NCBI RefSeq assembly: GCF_014287875.1
Contig: NZ_JACOPN010000006.1
Coordinates: forward strand, 124,001 to 188,000
DNA length: 64,000 bases
Source of the DNA: Flintibacter faecis
GTDB lineage: Bacteria > Bacillota > Clostridia > Oscillospirales > Oscillospiraceae
Reading direction: 5' to 3'
The position numbers and the translations under genes are program-made. This document shows positions 55,693 through 64,000 of the stretch, piece after piece (positions within the stretch are counted from its first letter, which is position 1; each line of letters begins with the position of its first letter). The notes under the pieces are model-generated. The model did not search any database. It was not told the DNA's origin and worked only from the letters and a program-made list of their open reading frames with translations.

Positions 55693-56621
55693 CCTTCTTC
55701 CTCCTTCGCCAGTACTTTGTGCCACCAGTCACAGGTCCGCTTGCAGCCTTCCGCAAAGCTGACCTCTGCCCGGAATCCAGTATCCCGTTCTGTCTCCGTG
55801 CAATCAAAGCGGGAGAGCGGCAGGTCCACCCCGGTAAAGGGCACATCGCCAAAGGCGAAGGTCAGCTCCGGTGCGATGGCCTGCTGCATTTCCTCCAAAA
55901 ACTGCCGCAGGGGCCGGGCGGAGGAGCTGCCGATCAGATACTCGTGGAAGGGCTTGCCCTTCTCGCCGATGAGCCGGAAGGCTCTGGCTACATCGTCGAT
56001 GTATACAAAGTCATAGTTCTGCGTCCCTGCGGTAAACTGGGGGACTTCTCCTCGGATACACTTTTGGATCGTGGTGTTCACCAGGCGGGGACTGCGTTCC
56101 CCGATGCCATACGCGTTGGTGATTTCCGGCCAGACCAGTTCGATCCCGATGTTGGCCGCCACGGACATACACATGGTATGGGCCGCCAGCTTTCCGCTGC
56201 CATAAATATAGCCCATTCCGGGCCGGTTCCCCTGGGTATAGGCCGCCGCCATCGTTTCGTGCTCGACGATGCTGCCGGCGCACACAAAACGGCGGCAGCC
56301 TAGCTCCTTGGCGGCCCGGAGCGCATCCACGGTCCACTGCACATTGTTCAGCTGGAGCGCCGTGTCCGCTCTCGCCGGACCGGCAGAACCGGCCCAGGCA
56401 AAGTGATAAAACAGGTCGTATTCTCCGGTCGGTATCTTCTCCGGGAGTGTCTTCATCTCCGCCAAATCGCAGGAGACTTTATGCACGTTGGGGTCCTCCG
56501 GCACATTGGAGAAGTGGTCCTGATGGCCCACGGCCCACACCTCATAGCCATGGTGCAGCAGCTCCCGCAGGGTCGCGCCGCCGACGAAGCCGTTGGCGCC
56601 GGTCACGATTGCCTTTTTCAT
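55689..56621 (-). CDS. NAD(P)-dependent NDP-sugar epimerase/reductase
   Basis: The 310-residue extended SDR has TGANGFVGG at the N-terminus, the Ser/Tyr-x3-Lys site (AGSIVEHE; YIYGSGKLAA) and NYDFVYIDDVARAF. In this setting it may act as the 4-keto reductase that finishes the CDP-6-deoxyhexose (AscF/RmlD role). It overlaps both neighbours by 4 bp. Substrate is inferred from context. Confidence 0.85.
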   Translation of the reverse strand: MKKAIVTGANGFVGGATLRELLHHGYEVWAVGHQDHFSNVPEDPNVHKVSCDLAEMKTLPEKIPTGEYDLFYHFAWAGSAGPARADTALQLNNVQWTVDALRAAKELGCRRFVCAGSIVEHETMAAAYTQGNRPGMGYIYGSGKLAAHTMCMSVAANIGIELVWPEITNAYGIGERSPRLVNTTIQKCIRGEVPQFTAGTQNYDFVYIDDVARAFRLIGEKGKPFHEYLIGSSSARPLRQFLEEMQQAIAPELTFAFGDVPFTGVDLPLSRFDCTETERDTGFRAEVSFAEGCKRTCDWWHKVLAKEEEG

Positions 56622-57676
56622 CTGACACCCTCCTCAAACTCCCGAATCTGCTTCCGCATCACCGCCGGCACATCCCCGCCGTCCATCCAGACCTTGGACC
56701 ACTCCACCGTCTTCTGGATGGCCTCCTGCATATGCCAGCGGGGGGTCCAGCCGAAGGTCGTTTTGATTTTGGAGCAGTCCAGCTTCAGGAAGTTCGCCTC
56801 ATGGGGGGCGTTGACCTCGGAGCGGTTCTCCCAGGTCATGCCGTCGCCCCAGGCCTGGCAGAACAGGGTGGTCAGCTCTCCGGTGGTCACGCAGTCGCAG
56901 TCGTCGGGACCCACGTTGTACCAACCGGCGAAGGACGGGTCCTCATACTGCTTCTGGGCGATCATCAGGTAGGCCATCACCGGCTCCAGCACGTGCTGAT
57001 AGGGCCGGGTGGAGTAGGGATTGCGGACAATGATAGGCTGCTTGTCCGCCGCCGCACGGACGCAGTCCGGGATGATGCGATCCCGGGCGAAGTCGCCGCC
57101 GCCGATGACATTGCCCGCCCGGGCCGTGGAGATGGCGGTCCGCCCGTCCTGGAAAAAGCTGCTCTTGTAGCTGTGGGTCACCAGCTCCGAGCAGGACTTG
57201 GAGTTGGAGTAGGGGTCGTAGCCGTCCAGAGGCTCGTTCTCCCGATAACCCCAGGCCCACTCCTTATTCTCATACACTTTATCCGTGGTCACGTTCAGAA
57301 AGGACTTGACGCAGGGGTGGGTCCGCACGCACTCCAGAATGTTGACCGTGCCCATCACATTGGTCTCGTAGGTATAGACCGGCTGCTCATAGCTGGTCCG
57401 CACGATGGGCTGGGCGGCCAGGTGCAGCACCAGCTCCGGCTGGGTCTGGTCGAACACCTCCATCAGGTGGGCCAGGTCCCGCACGTCGCCGATGATGCTG
57501 GTCATGTTGTCCTCCACACCCGCCAGCGCAAACAGGTTGGGCTGGGTGGGGGCCTCCAGCGAGTAGCCCGTCAGAATCGCCCCGGCGTCCACCAGGACCC
57601 GGCACATCCACGCGCCCTTGAACCCGGTATGGCCGGTGACCAGCACCCGCTTGTCTTTATAGAAGCTCAAGTCCAT
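56618..57676 (-). CDS. rfbG: CDP-glucose 4,6-dehydratase
   Basis: The 352-residue SDR has VTGHTGFKGAWM (NAD site), HLAAQPIVRTSY, TTDKVYENKEWAWGY and DPYSNSKSCSEL, all typical of RfbG. It converts CDP-glucose to CDP-4-keto-6-deoxyglucose. It overlaps the rfbF stop by one base and the epimerase start by four. Confidence 0.95.
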   Translation of the reverse strand: MDLSFYKDKRVLVTGHTGFKGAWMCRVLVDAGAILTGYSLEAPTQPNLFALAGVEDNMTSIIGDVRDLAHLMEVFDQTQPELVLHLAAQPIVRTSYEQPVYTYETNVMGTVNILECVRTHPCVKSFLNVTTDKVYENKEWAWGYRENEPLDGYDPYSNSKSCSELVTHSYKSSFFQDGRTAISTARAGNVIGGGDFARDRIIPDCVRAAADKQPIIVRNPYSTRPYQHVLEPVMAYLMIAQKQYEDPSFAGWYNVGPDDCDCVTTGELTTLFCQAWGDGMTWENRSEVNAPHEANFLKLDCSKIKTTFGWTPRWHMQEAIQKTVEWSKVWMDGGDVPAVMRKQIREFEEGVR

Positions 57677-58458
57677 CAGTCGGCCCACACTTTCCAGGGG
57701 GCCTGTCCGGTGGCCCACATTTTTTCCAGGGTCTCCTTCTCCCGCACGGTGTCCATGCACTGCCAGAAGCCGTTGTGCTTATAGGCCATCAGCTGGCCCA
57801 GCTTGGCCACCGTCTCCAGGGGGGCCTTCTCCAGGACCGTGTCGTCACCCTCAATGTAGTCGATGAACTCCGGCTGGCAGACCATAAAGCCGATGTTGAT
57901 CATGTTGCCGTCGCCCTTGGTCTTCTCCCGGAACTCGCTGATCTGGCCGTCGGGGCCGATGTCCAGCACGCCGAAGCGCTGCCCGGCGTTATAGGCGGAC
58001 ATGGTCACCAGCTTGCCGTGGGACTGGTGGAACTTCACCAGCTCGGTGATGTTCACGTCGGACACACCGTCGCCATAGGTCAGCATAAACGGCTCGTTGC
58101 CCACAAACTCTCGGACCCGCTTCACCCGGCCCCCGGTCATGGTGTTCAGGCCGGTATCCACCACCGTGACCTTCCACCGCTCCGAGGCGTTGTGGTGGAC
58201 GATCATTTCGTTGGTGCCCTTGGTAAAATCGTATGTAATGTCGGAGGTGTGCAGGAAGTAGTCTGCGAAATACTCCTTAATGACGTGCTGCTTATAGCCC
58301 GCGCAGATGATAAATTCGTTGAAGCCGTGGGCGGAGTACAGCTTCATAATGTGCCACAGAATGGGCATCCCGCCCAGCTCCACCATGGGCTTGGGCTTGA
58401 ATTGGGATTCTTCCGAGATCCGGGTGCCGAAGCCACCGGCTAAAATAATGACTTTCAT
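57676..58458 (-). CDS. rfbF: Glucose-1-phosphate cytidylyltransferase
   Basis: The 260-residue nucleotidyltransferase has the N-terminal ILAGGFGTRISEESQFKPKP and MVELGGMPILWHIM, LTYGDGVSDVN and the end WQCMDTVREKE typical of RfbF. It makes CDP-glucose from CTP and glucose-1-phosphate, the entry step for CDP-6-deoxy sugars. Confidence 0.96.
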   Translation of the reverse strand: MKVIILAGGFGTRISEESQFKPKPMVELGGMPILWHIMKLYSAHGFNEFIICAGYKQHVIKEYFADYFLHTSDITYDFTKGTNEMIVHHNASERWKVTVVDTGLNTMTGGRVKRVREFVGNEPFMLTYGDGVSDVNITELVKFHQSHGKLVTMSAYNAGQRFGVLDIGPDGQISEFREKTKGDGNMINIGFMVCQPEFIDYIEGDDTVLEKAPLETVAKLGQLMAYKHNGFWQCMDTVREKETLEKMWATGQAPWKVWAD

Positions 58459-58470
58459 GTATGCTCTCCT

Positions 58471-60519
58471 TTATTCTTCCGTATCTTCGTCTGTTTTTAC
58501 TTTGACGGGCCGATATTGCGGTTTGAAAATGTAATAAATCTGCTTGCAGAATTGCCAGCGAATAGAGCCTTTCGGGAGAATTTTCTTCGCAAACTCGCGG
58601 CGGCGTGTGCCTTTGGGGAGCAGCTTGTCGGCAAGCTTGCGGGCACCGGATCGGGTGTCGAAAATTCCTGCTCGACATTGTAAATCGTAAACTGCAGGAT
58701 GGAGTTGCCCCAACTTTGTATCTACCATTCGTGAAATTATTGTTCCAAAAAAAGGAGTGTGTATTGCAACCTTCCACCACTCATACCCATAATCCATTTC
58801 TGGAAAAACCCATGGTTTTGGTTGTGCCGCCCAATGCAGCAAAAAAGGTCGTTCATGAGCATCATGATAGTCTCTTTTAGCAGCTATAGGCGCAAAGCTA
58901 TCAATCGTATCTTTGATATTTGGAGCAACCATTGCATACATATTCCATGCTATATCTATAAACTTAATTTTTCCATCAAATACCAAATTCAGGACATCCT
59001 GTTCCTGCACGATAAACTTATGACTTTGAGCTATTTTTAGTAGTTCTTCTTTACAAATTGTTTTTCGACACTTTTCAAGATTAAAAAGAACCACACCAGT
59101 GTTTACATACTCATACGGATTTGAAAGTGTCAAAATTTTCTTGCAATACTTTTGAATTTCTTTGTCGCCGTTATACCAGCCTTGCCAAACGACATCTAAT
59201 GCAGCAGCCATACAGTAGTCTTTAACATCGATTGCATACAATTTTGCAATATCAGTTTTTGCAACAATATCACAATCCATTACGATTGCCTTATCGTAGT
59301 GTTTCAGAATATATGGAGCAAGCAAACGGTAATAGGCAACTATTGATTGATTTGCCGAGTTTACAAAAAGGTCGACATTTTTTAAGAGTGGTTGCGCGTT
59401 ATAGAAGCGAATTGATACATTTGTATATCCTTCTGCCATCTTCTTCATTAGCCGTTTGTTATCGTCTGTAATATCATGTTCAAATATAATAATGTCATAA
59501 TTATTTATAGACGCAGAATTATTGATTACCGATTTTATGAAAACACTTGCATAGGGCACAAAATAATTACTGGAGCTTATTACAACAGGAACGTTATTTT
59601 CCTTGAACGCAGGCAACAAGTCTGTAATTGGTTCGCTTTTAGTATCGGAAAAATATACTAAATCTTTTTCACAGCATTTGTATCTCGAAGACCGGAGAAG
59701 ATGCAGGTAGAAAATACCGAACAAATTCTCTGCCATAAACCCAGGCATTCGCATTTTCCATGTTCCATAATGCGTTGTATCTAGATGCTTTTCCAATTCG
59801 AAAAGAACATCAAAAAGCATTGAGCAAAATTCATCAAAGACCGTTTTTTTCATGACAAAACAGTTGTAATATTTTGCGAAATGCCCCTCAAAATATTGAT
59901 CTACATCGCTTGAATAATCCGGATATTTTTCTTTTATTATTTTTATAAAAGAATCTACACCGTTCATATCAAAGTCTCGGATTCGAGATTTACACAGTTC
60001 ATACATAGACGAATGTTTACCGTCCCAAGCGTAATAGACATTTTCACTCGGTGTGGTTATTAAATCATGTTGCAAAATCTCTTCCTTCATGACTTCGATG
60101 TTTTGTAACGAAAACTTTTTTAAATTGCTCTTTGATAGTTTATCAGTTACCAAAAAACCACTCTTATCATTTTTCGGACGAAAAGACTTTTTCGCAAAAG
60201 AAATATACCTTCTGTAATGACACAGTCCATAGTAATCTGCCTTCACATTTTTCCAGGCCCAGTATAAGACTGTCAATTCACAGAAACTATTCCGTTTCTC
60301 CGAAATATTATCCCCCGTATCATCCCCCAGCATATCCACGTTTTCCCGCTCGTCATACACCGCGCCGCAGCGAACCGGGATATACAGCGGATTATCAATG
60401 GTCTCACTGTCCAAATCAATTCGGTGGGACACAAAAATCTTGATATCCGGCTTTTCCGGGGTCCCATGATATTTCAGGCATTCCACATCAGGGACCGGTT
60501 TGTACGCTTTTTTCTCCAC
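58471..60519 (-). CDS. DUF4422 - glycosyltransferase family 8 fusion
   Basis: The 682-residue protein has an N-terminal DUF4422 domain (about 20-290; DIKIFVSHRIDL, NPLYIPVRCGAVYDE, YWAWKN...YYGLCHYRRY) and a C-terminal GT8 domain (about 305-600) with the DxD in IVMDCDIV and LLHWAAQPKPW. A basic tail has KGxxRRE-type repeats. It starts with GTG after GAGGAG. The central 1.6 kb is strikingly AT-rich compared with the ends, suggesting a recombined insert. Sugar specificity is unknown. Confidence 0.85.
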   Translation of the reverse strand: MEKKAYKPVPDVECLKYHGTPEKPDIKIFVSHRIDLDSETIDNPLYIPVRCGAVYDERENVDMLGDDTGDNISEKRNSFCELTVLYWAWKNVKADYYGLCHYRRYISFAKKSFRPKNDKSGFLVTDKLSKSNLKKFSLQNIEVMKEEILQHDLITTPSENVYYAWDGKHSSMYELCKSRIRDFDMNGVDSFIKIIKEKYPDYSSDVDQYFEGHFAKYYNCFVMKKTVFDEFCSMLFDVLFELEKHLDTTHYGTWKMRMPGFMAENLFGIFYLHLLRSSRYKCCEKDLVYFSDTKSEPITDLLPAFKENNVPVVISSSNYFVPYASVFIKSVINNSASINNYDIIIFEHDITDDNKRLMKKMAEGYTNVSIRFYNAQPLLKNVDLFVNSANQSIVAYYRLLAPYILKHYDKAIVMDCDIVAKTDIAKLYAIDVKDYCMAAALDVVWQGWYNGDKEIQKYCKKILTLSNPYEYVNTGVVLFNLEKCRKTICKEELLKIAQSHKFIVQEQDVLNLVFDGKIKFIDIAWNMYAMVAPNIKDTIDSFAPIAAKRDYHDAHERPFLLHWAAQPKPWVFPEMDYGYEWWKVAIHTPFFGTIISRMVDTKLGQLHPAVYDLQCRAGIFDTRSGARKLADKLLPKGTRRREFAKKILPKGSIRWQFCKQIYYIFKPQYRPVKVKTDEDTEE

Positions 60520-60560
60520 GTCTCTTTCTCCTCTGTCTATTTTGTATTGGTATTTTTTCG

Positions 60561-61526
60561 CTAAACTACGGACTTTATTGTGCGGACCATACTTTTCAGC
60601 CGCTCCCGCCGCAGACTCCCTTTGGGGAACAGCGGGTCCAGCAGCATCCGAAGCACACGGTCTCCACGGCGTTTCATCTTTCGGAGCCACAGGTCACATG
60701 TTCCCCGGACGGGCCGCGTATCCAGGAATTTGACCAGCTGCAGCTCTTTGATTTTCCAGTCCTCAAAGTGGATGATGTGGTAGAGGAATATCCCGAATAA
60801 AATCTCTCCCACATACCCCGGGACCCGCTGTAATCTTCCGCTGGGGTGCTGCTCCAATTCAAACAGGATGGGGAACTGAAACTGACACATCCGGTCAAAC
60901 AATTCCCGCTTGAACACATAGCAGTTATAGCCCCGGTGCTCGGTGCTGTTCAGGTACTCCCGTGCCGCGCGGCTGTACTGCGGGGCCTTTTGGTCGATCA
61001 GTGCAAGCATCCGGTCTATGGTGTCCGATTCGATCAAGACCCCGGCGTTTGCCCGCCAGACATCCCCCACGTTGGACTGGGGCCCTTTTGGTGTCGTGAT
61101 CAAATGTACTGGGGCGGGCTGGGGGATGACCGCGTCATATTCCGAAATGATCTGGCTCATGTGGTCTGGTGATAAGAGACCATATTTTTCCATAGTCTCC
61201 TGATTCAAAAAGTCCTCCTCCACCAGCCCCTGGGTGTCCACGGGGTAGGTGAGGTCAGAGAAGGACAGGTAGCGCCGATAGTGGCACAGCCCATAGTAGT
61301 CGGCGGTTTGGTTTTTCCACGCCCAATAGGCCACCGTGAACTCGCTCAGGTGAGACCGCTGTTCCGAAATATTCTCTCCCGTGTCGTCTCCTGCGATATT
61401 CATAGGATTCTCTTTATCAAACACTGCGCCGCAGCGAACGGGAATGTACAGCGGATTATTGACCAGTTCACTGGTTATATCGATCCTATGTGACACAAAA
61501 ATCTTGATTTCCGGTTTCTCAGTCAA
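60561..61526 (-). CDS. DUF4422 glycosyltransferase-like protein
   Basis: The protein of about 321 residues is one DUF4422 domain (IKIFVSHRIDITSELVNNPL; AYWAWKNQTADYYGLCHYRR; RGYNCYVFKRELFDRMC) with the same basic C-terminal tail type as the next gene (KGSLRRERLKSM). Its N-terminus is highly similar to that of the fusion protein, so the two arose by duplication. The start is uncertain: TTG at 61526 has a G-rich site ten bases upstream and overlaps the previous stop. Confidence 0.78.
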   Translation of the reverse strand: MTEKPEIKIFVSHRIDITSELVNNPLYIPVRCGAVFDKENPMNIAGDDTGENISEQRSHLSEFTVAYWAWKNQTADYYGLCHYRRYLSFSDLTYPVDTQGLVEEDFLNQETMEKYGLLSPDHMSQIISEYDAVIPQPAPVHLITTPKGPQSNVGDVWRANAGVLIESDTIDRMLALIDQKAPQYSRAAREYLNSTEHRGYNCYVFKRELFDRMCQFQFPILFELEQHPSGRLQRVPGYVGEILFGIFLYHIIHFEDWKIKELQLVKFLDTRPVRGTCDLWLRKMKRRGDRVLRMLLDPLFPKGSLRRERLKSMVRTIKSVV

Positions 61527-62355
61527 AATGAGCACACCCCCCTTCAAGCCGACGTTTTATGTTCTGAAGCAGCCCGGCAGGCAGCAGCCCCACCGCCAAT
61601 GGCTTCAATACGAAGGGCCACGCCAACGGCAATCGTCCCAGGTCCCGGAATCTTTCGTACCGCGTAACGCTCTCGTTCCACCTATGCCGCATCCTTCGCC
61701 GCTCCTTTGCCGTGGATGGCAGAGAATATGTCAGTAAATTTTCTTGCAGATTCATGCCGCGAAATCCGTTCGCGTAAAGCCGCAGAAGTAAGTCGTAATC
61801 TTCGCATAAGACCTGGCTCTTGCGTTCGGAATATCCGCCGACAGTGTCTAATGCTTCTTTGCGGAACATCAGTGCGGGATGGATAAAAGGCTGCGTGATA
61901 TAAAAATCCTTCACATCAGGGAATTTCGGAAGCCGCCGTTCCCCGCAGTCCTTCCCGTCCCGACATAGGGCAACATTACTGCCCACAAACGCGATATTCC
62001 GGTCATCCTCCAACGCCTGAATCTGCGTTTCAAATCGCTGCGGTTCAGACCAGTCATCATCATCCATCCGTGCAATATACGCGCCTCTTGCTCGACGGAA
62101 GCAGGCGTTCAATTTTGAGGCAAGGTCTGTGGCCGGAACGCCCCGGACCAATTGAATGCGGCCATCTTGCCTTGCGAATCGTGCAAGCGTTGTAAGGGCC
62201 TCTTGGCTCGATCCATCATCGCAGATCAAAAATTCCCAATTTTTATAGGTCTGCTGCAAAATCGACCGGACGCTTCGTTCCAAGGGTGTTGTATCTGCTT
62301 TCCGATAGAGAACACCCATGATCACGGAAATCTGCGGTTCCTTAACTCTGTTCAT
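61519..62355 (-). CDS. Family 2 glycosyltransferase
   Basis: The GT2 enzyme has about 278 residues with ISVIMGVLYRKADTTPLERS, ICDDGSSQEAL, the DxD region ARMDDDDW and CEDYDLLLRLYANGF. It adds one sugar during polymer assembly on the cytosolic side. The start (ATG 62355) overlaps the ATPase gene by 14 bp and has a weak ribosome site, so translational coupling is likely. Confidence 0.85.
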   Translation of the reverse strand: MNRVKEPQISVIMGVLYRKADTTPLERSVRSILQQTYKNWEFLICDDGSSQEALTTLARFARQDGRIQLVRGVPATDLASKLNACFRRARGAYIARMDDDDWSEPQRFETQIQALEDDRNIAFVGSNVALCRDGKDCGERRLPKFPDVKDFYITQPFIHPALMFRKEALDTVGGYSERKSQVLCEDYDLLLRLYANGFRGMNLQENLLTYSLPSTAKERRRMRHRWNESVTRYERFRDLGRLPLAWPFVLKPLAVGLLPAGLLQNIKRRLEGGCAHFD

Positions 62356-63130
62356 AAGCATCACAGAGTTCTTTTGTGGCCCCCACCATCTGCACCTCCC
62401 CATGCTCCAGCCACACCACCCGGTCACACATCTCCCGAATCTGCTGCAAGCTGTGGGACACAAACAGCACCGTCGTTCCGCCGCTCATCAATTCCAGCAT
62501 CCGCTTGCGGCTTTTTTCCTGAAAGTCCGCATCGCCCACAGACAGAATCTCGTCCACGATCAGAATCTCGGGATTCACCACCGTGGCGATGGAGAAGGCC
62601 AGCCGGGCCAGCATACCGGAGGAGTAGTTGCGGATGGGCACCTCGATAAACTGCCCCAGCTCGGAGAAGGCCACGATCTCGTCATATTTGGACTGCAAAA
62701 ATTCCTCGCTGTACCCCAAGATCGCGCCGTTGAGGAAAATGTTCTCATGTCCCGTCAGGTCCATATCAAAGCCGGAGCCCAGCTCCAGCATGGGGACAAT
62801 GTTGCCGTGGCTGGTCACGCTGCCCTCGGTGGGCTTTAAAATGCCGGAGATCACCTTCAAAATGGTGCTCTTGCCGGCTCCGTTGTGGCCGATGATGCCC
62901 ATGACCTCGCCCTTGTACACGTCGAAGCTGGCGCGCTTCAGCGCCCAGAACTCGTTGATTTTCAGCTTGCCGCTGAGCTTGCGGGTAACGAATTCCTTCA
63001 GGGACATGATCTTGTCGTCCGTCAGGCGGAAGCGCATGGACACGTCCCGGACCTCGATCATTTTCTTTCGCTGGCGCTCGGCATCCCGGGCCTGTCGCTC
63101 CCGCAGTTCTTTTTTCGTTTCTTTCCTCAT
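62342..63130 (-). CDS. wzt: ABC transporter ATPase for polysaccharide export
   Basis: The 262-residue protein has Walker A GHNGAGKST, signature YSSGMLARLAF, Walker B ILIVDEILSVGD and the H-loop VSHSL, close to Wzt/RfbE/TagH. It has a basic N-terminal extension but no C-terminal glycan-recognition domain. It pairs with the permease upstream to move the lipid-linked polymer across the membrane. Confidence 0.92.
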   Translation of the reverse strand: MRKETKKELRERQARDAERQRKKMIEVRDVSMRFRLTDDKIMSLKEFVTRKLSGKLKINEFWALKRASFDVYKGEVMGIIGHNGAGKSTILKVISGILKPTEGSVTSHGNIVPMLELGSGFDMDLTGHENIFLNGAILGYSEEFLQSKYDEIVAFSELGQFIEVPIRNYSSGMLARLAFSIATVVNPEILIVDEILSVGDADFQEKSRKRMLELMSGGTTVLFVSHSLQQIREMCDRVVWLEHGEVQMVGATKELCDAYEQS

Positions 63131-63142
63131 GCTCGCCACCTG

Positions 63143-64000
63143 TTACAGATAGAGGACAAACTTGTCCTGAGATTTTTTGAAGACAACCGCGCCGATCACC
63201 AGCGTCACCAGCGCAATGACCGCACACTGGGCGTACATCACCGGCTCCGGGGAGATACCGTCGATGATGCAGCTGCGGACGAAGGTCACATAGAGGTACA
63301 GCGGGTTCATTTTCACCACCGCCTGTACGCCCTCCGGCAGGGCGCTCACGGGGTAGAAAATCGGGGTCAGGTACATCCAGATGGTGGTCAGCACGCCCCA
63401 CAAGAACTGAATATCCCGGAAGAACACCATGGCCGCAGCCAGCAGCATCCCCAGCCCCAGGCAGAACAGCGCCAGCAGGAACAGGGGGATGGGCAGCAGC
63501 AGATACGCCTTGGTGGGGACCAGCCCGGAGAACAGCGCCACCGCAAACAGCGGGATCAAGGAAATCAGCAGATTTACCATGGAGGACATGATGCGCGTCA
63601 GCGGGTAGATATACTTGGGCACATAGACCTTAGTGATCAGCCCCGCATTGCCCACGATGGAGGTCAGCGCCATGCCGCAGGACTCGGAAAAATAGCTGAA
63701 CACCACGTTGCCGCACAGCAGATACACCGGGAAATTCGGGATATCGAACTTGAACATATTGGAGAACACCACATACTGCACCAGCATATTCAGCAGCGGG
63801 TTCAGGAAACTCCAAAACACGCCCAGCACCGAGCGCTTATACTTGGCCTTAAAATCCCGGTCCACCAGCTGCTTGATGAGGAAGCGGTACTTCTGCACCG
63901 CCACCAGGGCGTTGGCCAGAACGCTGTGTTCGCCCCGCTTCCACTTCCGGTAAACCAGCAGCAGATACAGAGCGATGACCGCACCCAAAGCGGCAGTGAA
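63143..64000 (-). CDS. wzm: ABC-2 type polysaccharide export permease (5' end outside window)
   Basis: The reading frame is open to the right edge. The permease core begins near KYRFLIKQLVDRDFKAKYKR and shows VLGVFWSFLNPLLNM, about six membrane helices and the C-terminal MNPLYLYVTFVRS. An extra hydrophobic segment (ALYLLLVYRKW) lies before the usual start, so the true start or a fusion partner is beyond the window. It works with the ATPase at 62342-63130. Confidence 0.85.
   Translation of the reverse strand, partial: FTAALGAVIALYLLLVYRKWKRGEHSVLANALVAVQKYRFLIKQLVDRDFKAKYKRSVLGVFWSFLNPLLNMLVQYVVFSNMFKFDIPNFPVYLLCGNVVFSYFSESCGMALTSIVGNAGLITKVYVPKYIYPLTRIMSSMVNLLISLIPLFAVALFSGLVPTKAYLLLPIPLFLLALFCLGLGMLLAAAMVFFRDIQFLWGVLTTIWMYLTPIFYPVSALPEGVQAVVKMNPLYLYVTFVRSCIIDGISPEPVMYAQCAVIALVTLVIGAVVFKKSQDKFVLYL

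Overview
The window comes from a GC-rich, endospore-forming Clostridia genome, most likely Oscillospiraceae (Flavonifractor/Lawsonibacter-like). The evidence is the bofA/yaaL pair, DUF421-DUF4363, Asp23, a CsoR-CopA-CopZ copper operon, an SLH-type surface protein, and mobile elements of the kinds common in gut Firmicutes. The taxon is inferred from gene content only. No rRNA, tRNA or CRISPR array was seen.

Layout. 1-18.8 kb is chromosomal backbone: leuC 5' part, a Crp/Fnr regulator, a lipoprotein, a cell-wall amidase, a LytTR regulator, yaaL-bofA, Asp23, the copper operon with operators, a TIGR00266 protein, a two-repeat orphan protein, DUF421/DUF4363, carA-carB, and guaA. An 84-bp gene for a 27-residue peptide lies just upstream of guaA on the other strand. 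18.8-29.8 kb is an integrative mobilizable element inserted in the 3' end of guaA. Its right border carries a second copy of the guaA terminal codons. It encodes xis, int, a MobC-like protein, a RepA-like ATPase and a MobV relaxase. Its cargo is a defence block: HTH controller, C5 methyltransferase, NgoMIV-type endonuclease, Vsr, then an AT-rich pair made of a DUF262 protein and a HEPN protein.

29.9-42.2 kb is a leftward surface locus. It holds an ECF sigma factor, a two-TM putative anti-sigma protein, a polytopic membrane protein, a PrsW-type protease, a second two-TM protein and a 3106-residue secreted protein with three SLH domains. Nearly every junction overlaps by 4-14 bp. 42.2-53.95 kb is a graveyard of mobile DNA. 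It contains a collapsed ICE (oriT-like region, mobC, truncated relaxase, TrbL fragment, broken parB, an unusual cluster of perfect hairpins, TnpW and a large serine recombinase), an IS3 fragment, a second xis-int-mobC cassette whose integrase has a one-base frameshift, and a degenerate IS with perfect 31-bp ends.

54-64 kb is a leftward surface-glycan operon: ABC-2 permease and ATPase for polysaccharide export, glycosyltransferases, two DUF4422 proteins, four genes predicted to make a CDP-linked 6-deoxy-L-hexose, and UDP-galactopyranose mutase. The surface-protein locus and the glycan operon therefore flank the mobile graveyard. The best candidates for undescribed biology are the DUF262-HEPN pair, the sigma/PrsW/SLH operon, the hairpin cluster and the 27-residue peptide gene.
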